Shown: piece after piece, positions 6,548-13,472 of the stretch
Layout of the letters: the number at the start of each line of letters is the position of its first letter
Numbering within the stretch: the stretch's first letter is position 1
NCBI GenBank assembly: GCA_903882765.1
Contig: CAIRYE010000055.1
Coordinates: 1-18,780, forward strand
Source of the DNA: an uncultured Anaerolineae bacterium
Lineage (GTDB): Bacteria; Chloroflexota; Anaerolineae; Anaerolineales; Villigracilaceae
Direction of reading: 5' to 3'
DNA length: 18,780 bases
Notes under the pieces: generated by a model
The model's database searches: none
What the model saw: only the letters and a program-made list of their open reading frames with translations
What the model was told of the DNA's origin: nothing
Made by a program: the position numbers and the translations under genes

Positions 6548-7582
6548 TTATGGAACGATCGCTCGGATCACCGGAATCTTGCGCATTGCCAACACTAGGG
6601 CAAGGCTGATGAGATAAGCTGCCAAGACCGTAGCGGGGATGCTCAGCAATGCGGGGCTAATGTCGGCAGATACCGACCTCCCCAATAACCCCTTTTGCAA
6701 ATAAAACAGTACGGTGGGGTGTATTAAGTAAATGCCCAAACTTGCCATTCCTAATTCTCTCAAAACCATATTCAATCGGTCGCCCCATTGTATTTTTGAA
6801 AACAACATCCTGATCAACAAAAACGAGCTTCCGGCGGCAAGGATGATGTTCGGGCTGAGATATTCATAAAATTGACCATCGAATTCACCCGCACCACCTG
6901 AAGCCCAACCGGTGGCGATAATAGTAAAGCTGAGGCTGAGCAGAAGAACAATCCAAGCGATCAGGATTCCTTTTTTGCCAAACTGCCCCTGGCCGATCAA
7001 GGTACCGAGAACAAGGTATCCAACAAATCCACCAATAAAGCGAAAATCCCATTCAAAATTAAGGTCAGTAATGCTTTCGATCATTGGAAAGAAACTCGCC
7101 GCTACAAACCATATCCCTGCAAAATAGAACAGCAACCTTTTTTCCGCGTTGCTTACCAGTATCCGAAGAATGGGGATGAATAGGTATAAACCAATGAGCG
7201 CATAAAAATACCACAAATGATAATAGGCTGGTTGGTATAAAATACGCGCGAAGTAACGCAATTTCATTCCATCGCCGCCCAAATAGGTGGGCCAAACTAG
7301 GTAGATCACCGACCAAACCAACAAGGGAATCGCTACTTTTACTAACCGCTTTTGGAGAAATTGTCCCAAAGGTTCCGTTTTACCGAGGAGTAAAAATCCA
7401 GTGAGCATCAGAAAGAGAGGTACGCTGACGCGAGAGGCAGAATCGAAGATATTGGCAACCCACCAATCCGCGCTAGATAGGGTGCCGAAACGGGGTAAAA
7501 GAGGGGCGCTGGTATGGATTACGACCACCAAAAATGAAGCGATCACCCTCACCCAATCCGCCCATGTTGCTCGCTGGTTCAT
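6548..7582 (-). CDS. membrane acyltransferase, acyltransferase-3 family
   Basis: The 344-residue protein is hydrophobic along its whole length, with about ten predicted membrane helices. It opens with WADWVRVIASFLVVVIHTSAPLL; His23 in the first helix matches the conserved catalytic-site His of the acyltransferase-3 (WecH/OafA-like) family. LMLTGFLLLG and the following basic KRLVKVAIPLL are also typical. Such enzymes O-acetylate sugars, polysaccharides or peptidoglycan-linked substrates at the membrane; the substrate cannot be told, and no glycan genes are nearby. The start ATG 7582 overlaps the stop of the upstream DUF1801 gene by four bases (ATGA), implying translational coupling. No terminator is visible after the stop. 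Confidence 0.9.
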   Translation of the reverse strand: MNQRATWADWVRVIASFLVVVIHTSAPLLPRFGTLSSADWWVANIFDSASRVSVPLFLMLTGFLLLGKTEPLGQFLQKRLVKVAIPLLVWSVIYLVWPTYLGGDGMKLRYFARILYQPAYYHLWYFYALIGLYLFIPILRILVSNAEKRLLFYFAGIWFVAASFFPMIESITDLNFEWDFRFIGGFVGYLVLGTLIGQGQFGKKGILIAWIVLLLSLSFTIIATGWASGGAGEFDGQFYEYLSPNIILAAGSSFLLIRMLFSKIQWGDRLNMVLRELGMASLGIYLIHPTVLFYLQKGLLGRSVSADISPALLSIPATVLAAYLISLALVLAMRKIPVIRAIVP

Positions 7583-7965
7583 TTCTTGGCTTTTTTTGCG
7601 GCGGCTTTGCGCTCGTTCTCATTTACTCGGAAGAGCGTTACTTCGCGCACCAGGTCATAAGGGATGGGTTGATCGATGGGGAACTGGATTGTTCCTTTCC
7701 CCTTTTGGTATTTTGCCAGCGCTTCTTTGAATTGCTCAATGCCAGAAGGCGCTGGGTAAAAGCCGATATGGTTCTTGTAGGCTGAGAAATGAACCAAATT
7801 TCCGTGAAGCACAAAAGTTGGGATGCCATATGCGATGGCTTCACTGGCTTCGGGGGCGGCTTCGTGGATGACCGCACGTATCTTTTGCAACAGCGCCTGT
7901 GTCTCAGGCGTGAATTGGGCGATGAATTCGTCGATGGTGGAGGGGGGTAAAGGGTTTGGTTCCAT
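7579..7965 (-). CDS. DUF1801 (YdhG-like) family protein
   Basis: A 128-residue cytoplasmic protein of the DUF1801/YdhG-like family, with a compact alpha-beta fold. The family pattern is clear: STIDEFIAQF...LLQKIRAVIHEAAPEASEAIAYGIPTF, then NLVHFSAYKNHIGFYP at about 63-78, and an Ala/Lys-rich end (KAAAKKAKK). The Bacillus member YdhG was proposed to act in iron handling, but function across the family is not settled. ATG 7965 is chosen because it starts the family-conserved region; the frame extends upstream to 8109, but that part looks non-coding. No ribosome binding site precedes it. Instead a consensus -10 box ends seven bases upstream, which predicts a leaderless message. It is coupled to the acyltransferase gene. 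Confidence 0.87.
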   Translation of the reverse strand: MEPNPLPPSTIDEFIAQFTPETQALLQKIRAVIHEAAPEASEAIAYGIPTFVLHGNLVHFSAYKNHIGFYPAPSGIEQFKEALAKYQKGKGTIQFPIDQPIPYDLVREVTLFRVNENERKAAAKKAKK

Positions 7966-7972
7966 TGTAATT

Positions 7973-8001
7973 ATTATAGACCTGAATATATTCTCTGCGA
8001 A
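7973..8001 (-). promoter_or_regulatory. promoter of DUF1801-acyltransferase operon, predicted leaderless, palindrome in spacer
   Basis: On the minus strand -10 TATAAT (7973-7978, perfect) is 17 nt from -35 TTCGCA (7996-8001, four of six). Only seven bases lie between the -10 box and ATG 7965, so transcription should start at or next to the A of ATG. A perfect 10-bp palindrome, GAATATATTC at 7984-7993, fills the spacer and is well placed for repression. Confidence 0.65.
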
Positions 8002-8150
8002 AACATGTGAGAAGTTGTGGCGAGGATGAGCGTTATCGGTAAATGGGTTTATTGAGGGGCGAAGCGGAGTTGGCATTGACGCATAGCCTTGCGCGGCAAG
8101 AAAAATCAACGCCTCTGAAGACTCTCGTCAGCTAACAATTTTCAGATCGA

Positions 8151-8618
8151 CTATTTGTCCCTTAATATCTTCACATTCTTTTGAAAACAGATGCTTCCCT
8201 CAATATCGGCGTATTGGCCATAATTGGGTATGACCAGGTAGTCATTCTTCTTATAAAGGGCGATTCCCTCGGGCTGCTTTATGCCGGTTTCAAGAACACA
8301 TTTACAGACACCCAGTTCACAAGCCCAGCCTTCTAATTCGGCTAATACCTGAGACGCTATGCCTTTTCCGCGATATTCGGGAAGTGTGAACATGCGCTTC
8401 ACTTCCATTGTGTCGCTCGAAAACTCCTTGATCGCGCCACAAGCCACTGGCAGGTCGTCTACATAGGCGACCACCGCATATTTGATCTGCCCGATCTTGT
8501 TAAATTGGGCAAAAAAAGCATGATCCTCGCCATCGCGAAGAACCAGATCGGCATCGAGGTAGCGCACTAGGGCGATGAAATCGATATTTTCGGAATTTGT
8601 ACGAAGCAGGCTGACCAA
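8151..8618 (-). CDS. GNAT-family N-acetyltransferase
   Basis: The 155-residue protein is a small GNAT acetyltransferase, transferring acetyl from acetyl-CoA to an amine. Motif A is clear in VKRMFTLPEYRGKGIASQVL (about 73-92), with R-G-K-G-I-A as the pyrophosphate-binding loop. It is followed by KCVLETGIKQPEGIALYKKNDY, a segment shared by a recognisable GNAT subgroup whose substrate is unknown. The start is TTG 8618, three bases after the stop of the AHSA1-type gene. Homologues I recall begin at about this point, and there is no ATG nearby. The site upstream is weak, so translation probably depends on ribosomes finishing the AHSA1-type gene. The two form an operon. No convincing terminator is seen after the stop. 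Confidence 0.88.
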   Translation of the reverse strand: MVSLLRTNSENIDFIALVRYLDADLVLRDGEDHAFFAQFNKIGQIKYAVVAYVDDLPVACGAIKEFSSDTMEVKRMFTLPEYRGKGIASQVLAELEGWACELGVCKCVLETGIKQPEGIALYKKNDYLVIPNYGQYADIEGSICFQKNVKILRDK

Positions 8619-8621
8619 CGA

Positions 8622-9098
8622 TCAGATCCGCTTTACTAAGGCTTCTAATTGGTCAGCGGCGGCGTTCCATCCGGGTTCAAAGCCCATTTTTTCATGGGCG
8701 TCACGGTCTTCCATCGTCCAATGGGTAGCTCGGGCGGTGTAGCGAGTGGTGTTGTTGCCCAGGTCTTCAAAGGTGATGGTACCGGTAAAGAAGGGTTTTT
8801 CGGAGGGGATCCAAGCGCTGGTGTAGGCATCTGTGAAAACGATCTTTTGGTCTTGCACAACTTCCAAGTACACACCGCGATTCTCGATCAGCTGGCCCTC
8901 GGGTGAACACATCACGATCAGGGATGAGCCTCCGGGGCGCAGGTCGGTCTCGGCGTGAGGGGTGGTGTAAGGCGCGGGGGTAAACCACTGGGTGATCAGC
9001 TCAGGCTGGGTCCATGCGGCAAAAAGCTTGTGAGCAGGGGCGTCGATGACGCGGGTGATGCTCAGGTCTCGGTTGGTTAATTCAGGTGTTTCAGTCAT
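8622..9098 (-). CDS. AHSA1/SRPBCC-domain protein
   Basis: The 158-residue protein belongs to the AHSA1 (Hsp90 ATPase activator homologue) branch of the SRPBCC/START-like fold, which forms a hydrophobic ligand cavity. The pattern ITRVIDAPAHKLFAAWTQPELITQWFTPAP, then DLRPGGSSLIVM, ENRGVYLEVV, KIVFTDAYTS and the C-terminal HEKMGFEPGWNAAADQLEAL is diagnostic. Bacterial members are mostly uncharacterised and often sit beside ArsR-type regulators; none is present here. ATG 9098 has a strong AAGGAGG site. A TATAAT -10 box lies at 9150-9155 and a 12-bp palindrome at 9175-9186. It is the first gene of an operon with the GNAT gene and diverges from the YdcS-like operon. Confidence 0.93.
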   Translation of the reverse strand: MTETPELTNRDLSITRVIDAPAHKLFAAWTQPELITQWFTPAPYTTPHAETDLRPGGSSLIVMCSPEGQLIENRGVYLEVVQDQKIVFTDAYTSAWIPSEKPFFTGTITFEDLGNNTTRYTARATHWTMEDRDAHEKMGFEPGWNAAADQLEALVKRI

Positions 9099-9149
9099 TT
9101 CGAACCTCCTTGCGGTTCATTTTGATAAATTTGGACATAATTAGGCTGA

Positions 9150-9186
9150 ATTATACAACAAGATCATGTTTTGCTACATATATGTA
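9150..9186 (-). promoter_or_regulatory. AHSA1-GNAT promoter region with 12-bp palindrome
   Basis: A perfect minus-strand -10 TATAAT lies at 9150-9155, about 52 nt before ATG 9098. No good -35 box is found at the right distance. Instead the perfect palindrome TACATATATGTA (9175-9186) covers that place, which suggests control by a dimeric regulator, either an activator making up for the poor -35 or a repressor. Confidence 0.5.
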
Positions 9187-9212
9187 AGAAGCGGTGAGTG
9201 TATATCGATAAA

Positions 9213-9229
9213 ATTGCCGAAACGGCAAT
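9213..9229. promoter_or_regulatory. palindrome just upstream of the ydcS-like promoter
   Basis: ATTGCCG (9213-9219) and CGGCAAT (9223-9229) are perfect inverted halves around AAA. The dyad ends five bases before the -35 box of the ydcS-like operon, an upstream position used by many activators. It differs in sequence from the palindrome at 9175-9186, so two regulators may act in this divergent interval. Confidence 0.5.
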
Positions 9230-9234
9230 AAAAT

Positions 9235-9262
9235 TTGACAATTGTTTCCATTTCGCTATAAT
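9235..9262 (+). promoter_or_regulatory. strong sigma70-type promoter of the ydcSTUV-like operon
   Basis: Both boxes match the consensus perfectly: TTGACA at 9235-9240 and TATAAT at 9257-9262, with a 16-nt spacer. Transcription should start near 9269, leaving a leader of about 127 nt before ATG 9397. The leader carries an AGGAGGTGG (9322-9330) with no ATG at a usable distance. Confidence 0.85.
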
Positions 9263-9396
9263 GAAAATATTAATAAAGTGGGGTGAATTTTTTGTTACCT
9301 GTGGTTGTTCTAAATAAAGTTAGGAGGTGGTTTTTCCAAGTTACTTTGATTTGGTTTGTTATTTACTCTTATTGCTTTTTACCAAAGGAGAAACAA

Positions 9397-10572
9397 ATGA
9401 AACAAACGATTTTTAAATTGACCGCTTTTCTGATCGCAACGAGTATGCTGCTTTCTGCTTGTGGAGGCGTGGCTGGAGGAGCCGGCGCACCCATGAAATC
9501 AGTTGGAAAGGGTGAAGGCGAAGTATCGATCATTGCCTGGGCCGGGTATGTTGAGCGCGGCGAAACCGACCCCGCTTACGATTGGGTCACCGAGTTTGAA
9601 AAACAAACCAGCTGCAAGGTGAGCGTTAAGGTTGCCGCCACATCTGATGAAATGGTTTCGTTGATGAACGAAGGTGGTTTTGATCTTGTGACCGCCAGCG
9701 GCGATGCCAGCAACCGCCTTATCGCGGGCGGCAAGGTTCAAGAATTGAACATCGATCTGATCCCATCCTGGAAAACCATCGACGAACGGCTTCAGAACTC
9801 CCCTTGGCACACTGTAGATGGAAAGCATTATGGCGTTCCCTACCAATGGGGCCCGAACGTATTGATGTACAACACCGAGGTCTTCCCTGAACCCCCTACA
9901 AGCTGGGATGTTACCTTTAAGGAAATGACCCTCTCGGATGGCAAATCGAATAAGGGCCGCGTGCAGGCGTTTGACGGCGCTATTTTCATCGCTGACGCCG
10001 CTCTCTATCTCAAACACACCAATCCTGATATTGGAATTGATAATCCCTACGACTTGGACCAAAAACAATTTGATCAGGTCATCGAATTGTTGAAAGGCCA
10101 GCGCGTTTTGGTCAATCGTTACTGGCACGATGCCTATGTGCAGATCGATGATTTCACCAATGAGGGTGATGTCGCTTCCGGCTCTTGGCCGTTCCAGGTG
10201 AATATGCTGCAATTCGCTGGCTTGCCAGTCGCTTCGGTCATCCCGGTGGAAGGCGCTACGGGCTGGGCGGATAGCACCATGCTGCACGTGGATGCACCGC
10301 ACCCCAACTGTGCTTACCAATGGATGGAATGGTCCTTGAACCCCAAGCTGCAGGGTGACCTAGCCGCTTGGTTTGGTTCTGTTCCTTCCGTTCCAGCCGC
10401 ATGTACCGGCAACGAATTGCTTACCGATGCTGGTTGTGCCACTAACGGTTTCAATGATTTTGACAAGATCTGGTTCTGGAGAACTCCCACCGCCGCTTGC
10501 AGCGACGGCAAAGGTGATTGTGTGCCTTACAGCGAATGGGTGAACTCCTATATCGCTGTCATTGGTGGTTAG
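9397..10572 (+). CDS. ydcS: ABC transporter substrate-binding lipoprotein, YdcS-like (polyamine type)
   Basis: This 391-residue lipoprotein is the solute receptor of a PotD/PotF-class importer. A signal peptide ends in the lipobox LSAC with Cys22 as lipid anchor. The mature part closely follows E. coli YdcS as I remember it: IIAWAGYVERGETDPAYDWVT, AATSDEMVSLM, DLVTASGDAS, YGVPYQWGPN, GATGWADSTMLH, PNCAYQWMEWSL and NGFNDFDKI. YdcS belongs to a putative putrescine/spermidine system and has also been reported to have polyhydroxybutyrate synthase activity. ATG 9397 is chosen because AAAGGAG lies six bases upstream and it gives a proper signal peptide; the frame stays open upstream to 9283. It is the first gene of ydcSTUV, driven by the promoter at 9235-9262. 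Family sure; ligand unproven. Confidence 0.93.
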   Translation: MKQTIFKLTAFLIATSMLLSACGGVAGGAGAPMKSVGKGEGEVSIIAWAGYVERGETDPAYDWVTEFEKQTSCKVSVKVAATSDEMVSLMNEGGFDLVTASGDASNRLIAGGKVQELNIDLIPSWKTIDERLQNSPWHTVDGKHYGVPYQWGPNVLMYNTEVFPEPPTSWDVTFKEMTLSDGKSNKGRVQAFDGAIFIADAALYLKHTNPDIGIDNPYDLDQKQFDQVIELLKGQRVLVNRYWHDAYVQIDDFTNEGDVASGSWPFQVNMLQFAGLPVASVIPVEGATGWADSTMLHVDAPHPNCAYQWMEWSLNPKLQGDLAAWFGSVPSVPAACTGNELLTDAGCATNGFNDFDKIWFWRTPTAACSDGKGDCVPYSEWVNSYIAVIGG

Positions 10573-10590
10573 CGTTCAATAAATGTATAT

Positions 10591-10640
10591 CCCTCACGTC
10601 GGTCCTAGATCTCGGTCAGGGACGGCGTGAGGGATCTTTT
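10591..10640 (+). terminator. long stem-loop between receptor and ATPase genes (processing or partial terminator)
   Basis: The arms 10591-10605 and 10619-10633 pair over 15 positions, with one mismatch and two G-U pairs, around a 13-base loop. ATCTTTT follows. The four-T tract is short, so partial termination or 3'-end protection of the receptor mRNA is more likely than a full stop. Both would give more receptor than permease. The ATPase ribosome binding site starts right after it, at 10641. Confidence 0.7.
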
Positions 10641-10652
10641 GGAAAGGGAACC

Positions 10653-11684
10653 ATGAGCAACGAGCAAACTGCTGTGCTTTTTTCAAAGGTATGCCGCTAT
10701 TTTGGCGATGTGAAGGCGGTTGATTCAGTAGATATGGAAATTCGCGAGGGAGAGTTCTTTTCCTTGCTTGGACCTTCCGGATCTGGGAAGACCACCAGCT
10801 TGCGCCTGATCGCCGGTTTCGATCGCCCCAGCTCGGGGAACATTTTGTTGTACGGGCAGGATGTATCCGATCTTCCGCCTTACGAGCGCAGTGTGAACAC
10901 CGTCTTTCAGGATTACGCCCTCTTCCCGCATATGACCATCGGCGAGAACATTGCTTATGGCTTGATGATCAAAAAAGTAGCCAAGGCAGAACGCGAAAAC
11001 CGGGTTACGGAAATGTTGAACCTAGTGCAGCTAACAGGCATGGAAAAACGAAAGCCCAGCCAACTTTCGGGTGGGCAGCGGCAAAGGGTAGCGTTGGCCA
11101 GAGCGCTGATCAATAACCCTAAGGTGTTGCTTTTGGATGAACCGTTGGGAGCGCTTGATTTAAAACTGCGGCAGCAGATGCAGGTTGAGTTAAAATCGCT
11201 GCAAAAAAGAGTGGGGATCACCTTTATCTTTGTCACTCATGATCAGGAAGAAGCTTTAACAATGAGTGATCGCATCGCCGTTTTCAATCAAGGGAAGATC
11301 GAGCAGGTGGGTTCACCGGCAGAGATCTATGAACATCCGGCAACCGAGTTCGTGGCGGGCTTTGTTGGCACCAGCAACTTGATCCGTGGAGAACGCGCAA
11401 AACGGATCTCGGGTTCTGATGCCACCTTCTCCATCCGACCAGAAAAAATTCATCTCACCACCCCCCTCGAAGAGGGACCGGATGTGATCTATGCTGATGG
11501 CAGCATACGTGATGTGGTGTATCTTGGCTTGTATACCCGCTACCTAGTGGAACTGGATGGCGGCGGCGACTTGGTGGTGGTGGAGCAAAACCTGCATACC
11601 ACCTCGATGGATGTGACTTTGCTGAAAGGCAAACGCGTTCACCTCAGCTGGAAAAAGCACCATATGCGCCCGATCGGCGGTTGA
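10653..11684 (+). CDS. ydcT: ABC transporter ATP-binding protein, YdcT/PotA-like
   Basis: The 343-residue cytoplasmic ATPase powers the importer. It shows Walker A GPSGSGKT (40-47), the Q-loop Gln86 in VFQDYALFPHM, the signature LSGGQRQR (138-145), Walker B LLLDEP (159-164), the D-loop GALD and the switch His196 in VTHDQEEA. After residue 235 comes a C-terminal TOBE-type regulatory domain (FSIRPEKIHL..., DVVYLGLYTRYLVEL), usual for the PotA/MalK class. ATG 10653 is chosen because GGAAAGGG stands just upstream; the frame is open back to 10518 but that part overlaps ydcS. The stop TGA at 11682-11684 overlaps the next start. Confidence 0.95.
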   Translation: MSNEQTAVLFSKVCRYFGDVKAVDSVDMEIREGEFFSLLGPSGSGKTTSLRLIAGFDRPSSGNILLYGQDVSDLPPYERSVNTVFQDYALFPHMTIGENIAYGLMIKKVAKAERENRVTEMLNLVQLTGMEKRKPSQLSGGQRQRVALARALINNPKVLLLDEPLGALDLKLRQQMQVELKSLQKRVGITFIFVTHDQEEALTMSDRIAVFNQGKIEQVGSPAEIYEHPATEFVAGFVGTSNLIRGERAKRISGSDATFSIRPEKIHLTTPLEEGPDVIYADGSIRDVVYLGLYTRYLVELDGGGDLVVVEQNLHTTSMDVTLLKGKRVHLSWKKHHMRPIGG

Positions 11685-12592
11685 TGATGCTAAATCGATT
11701 CTCTACATACCTTTACCTGCGCCCTAAAGTGGTGCTGGCTCTGTTGTTAGGGCCGCCCTTGTTATATATGCTGGTGGTGTACCTAGGTTCGTTGGTAGCG
11801 TTGCTGGTCAATAGCTTTTTTGAGTTGGATGGGTATACAGGTCTGATCTCGCGCCAGTTTACACTTGCCACTTATGCCAAGCTATTTCAGCAAGCCAATC
11901 TCGATATTCTCACCCGTACCACCTTTATGGCCCTTATGGTCACCATCACTGATGCCCTGATCGCCTTTCCGCTCTCCTACTATATGGCAAAGGTTGCCAG
12001 TAAAAAGACCAAAACACTCCTTTACCTAGGCGTGATGCTGCCGTTATGGTCCAGCTATCTGGTGAGGGTGTATGCCTGGAAGCTGATCTTGGCCAAGGAG
12101 GGGGTGCTGTCGTGGTTCATTAACTTGCTTGGGCTAAATGGCCCGCTCGACTGGCTGTTGAGCCAGCCCGGCATAGGAGGCTCGTCGTTGGCGCTATCGC
12201 CGATGGGTGTGTATATTGTCTTTTGTTATATCTGGTTACCCTATATGATCTTGCCCATCCAGGCGGCTTTGGAACGCGTTCCCAAAAGCTTTGAGGAAGC
12301 TTCCTCCGATCTTGGGGCAAAGGCAGGGGAAACCTTCCGCAACATTACCTTCCCGTTAGCAATGCCAGGTATCATCGCTGGCTCTATCTTTACTTTCTCG
12401 CTCACCCTGGGTGATTTCATCGTGCCGTTATCACTGGGCAATTCCAAATATTTCATTGGTCAGGCGGTCTACTCACACCAAGGCACCTCGGGTAATATTC
12501 CGCTGGCGGCCGCCTTTACCATGGGGCCAGTGGTCATCATGATCGTCTACCTGCTGATCGCCCGCAAGATGGGAGCTTTCGATGCGCTCTAA
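11684..12592 (+). CDS. ydcU: ABC transporter permease, YdcU/PotB-like
   Basis: The 302-residue protein is one of two inner-membrane subunits, with about six hydrophobic segments. The EAA loop that docks on the ATPase is seen in EEASSDLGAKAGETFRNITFPLAMPGI. The N-terminal SFFELDGYTG region and the PLSYYMAKVASKK cytoplasmic stretch are typical of PotB-class permeases. The start ATG 11684 shares a base with the ATPase stop (TGATG), so translation should be coupled; a second ATG follows at once and cannot be excluded. It overlaps the next permease gene by 11 bases. Confidence 0.93.
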   Translation: MMLNRFSTYLYLRPKVVLALLLGPPLLYMLVVYLGSLVALLVNSFFELDGYTGLISRQFTLATYAKLFQQANLDILTRTTFMALMVTITDALIAFPLSYYMAKVASKKTKTLLYLGVMLPLWSSYLVRVYAWKLILAKEGVLSWFINLLGLNGPLDWLLSQPGIGGSSLALSPMGVYIVFCYIWLPYMILPIQAALERVPKSFEEASSDLGAKAGETFRNITFPLAMPGIIAGSIFTFSLTLGDFIVPLSLGNSKYFIGQAVYSHQGTSGNIPLAAAFTMGPVVIMIVYLLIARKMGAFDAL

Positions 12593-13391
12593 TAACGGAT
12601 CCAACCGAACCCTCAAAATGGCGGCACTGGGCACGCTGCTCTTTTTACACCTGCCTATGTTCATCATCATCCTATATGCCTTCACCACCGATGAATCCAC
12701 CTACAGCTTTCCGCTGCCCGGTTTCACCACCAAGTGGTTTTCGGTAGCGCTGCAACGGCAAGACCTGTGGCAGGCATTGCTGCTCTCAGTGAAGGTTGCC
12801 AGTGTTGCCACCCTTGCCGCGATGGTGTTAGGAACCTTGGCGGCGGCCGCCGTTTACCGCAGCAACTTCTTTGGCCGTGACGCCATTTCCTTTCTGCTGG
12901 TGCTGCCCATCGCTCTGCCGGGTATCGTCACCGGCATCGCTCTACGCTCCGCCATTGGCGCGCTCGATATCCCATTTTCTTTTTGGACCATAGTGATCGG
13001 CCATGCCACTTTCTGCGTTGTCACCGTCTATAACAACGTGCTGGCGCGCTTCCGCCGTTCCAGCAATTCACTGATCGAAGCCTCCATGGACCTGGGTGCA
13101 AACGCCTTTCAAACCTTCCGCTACGTGGTGCTGCCCAACATTGGCACCGCGCTGCTGGCGGGCGGCATGCTTGCCTTCGCGCTTTCGTTTGATGAAGTGA
13201 TCGTGACCACCTTCACCGCTGGCCAGCAAACCACGCTGCCTGTGTGGATCTTTAGCCAGCTTACCCGCCCTCGCGATAGGCCCGTGACGAACGTGGTAGC
13301 GCTATTCGTCATAGCCATCACCCTTGGGCCGATCTACCTAGCGCAAAAACTCACTGCCGATTCAGCGGATGCCGGGGAGTCGAAAGAGTAA
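12582..13391 (+). CDS. ydcV: ABC transporter permease, YdcV/PotC-like
   Basis: The 269-residue protein is the second permease, with about six membrane segments. Its EAA loop is EASMDLGANAFQTFRYVVLPNIG, and LALSFDEVIVTTFTAG near the C-terminus (AFALSFDEVIV) is a PotC-class signature. The start ATG 12582 lies inside the end of ydcU, an 11-base overlap that couples the two. In E. coli ydcV has been linked to DNA uptake in some reports, but amine import is the parsimonious role. It is the last gene of the operon, followed by the bidirectional terminator at 13427-13455. Confidence 0.93.
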   Translation: MRSNNGSNRTLKMAALGTLLFLHLPMFIIILYAFTTDESTYSFPLPGFTTKWFSVALQRQDLWQALLLSVKVASVATLAAMVLGTLAAAAVYRSNFFGRDAISFLLVLPIALPGIVTGIALRSAIGALDIPFSFWTIVIGHATFCVVTVYNNVLARFRRSSNSLIEASMDLGANAFQTFRYVVLPNIGTALLAGGMLAFALSFDEVIVTTFTAGQQTTLPVWIFSQLTRPRDRPVTNVVALFVIAITLGPIYLAQKLTADSADAGESKE

Positions 13392-13424
13392 GGCCTCGGT
13401 TTTCTATCCAAAAAGAATCCAATC

Positions 13425-13455
13425 AAAAAGTGCCATCCGTTTAGGATGGCACTTT
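13425..13455. terminator. bidirectional intrinsic terminator between convergent genes
   Basis: A perfect 12-bp stem (13427-13438 with 13444-13455) has a five-base loop. On the minus strand the stem runs into five T in total (13429-13425); on the plus strand it ends in TTTGTTCGT. It lies between the stops of ydcV and the toroid-like gene and can serve both, better on the minus strand. Confidence 0.85.
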
Positions 13456-13472
13456 GTTCGTAAATTTGAATT

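Noticed and set aside
8100..8150. Possible terminator after the GNAT gene
   Set aside because: Only a four-pair stem (CTGA with TCAG) can be drawn before TTTTT, too weak to call.
9283..9396. In-frame upstream extension of the YdcS-like gene starting with GTG 9283
   Set aside because: It would put 38 residues in front of a standard lipoprotein signal peptide. The AAAGGAG site six bases before ATG 9397 decides the start.
9499..10320. 273-codon minus-strand frame opposite the YdcS-like gene
   Set aside because: It lies wholly inside a gene with a clear family match, has no ribosome binding site, and its translation has no recognisable pattern.
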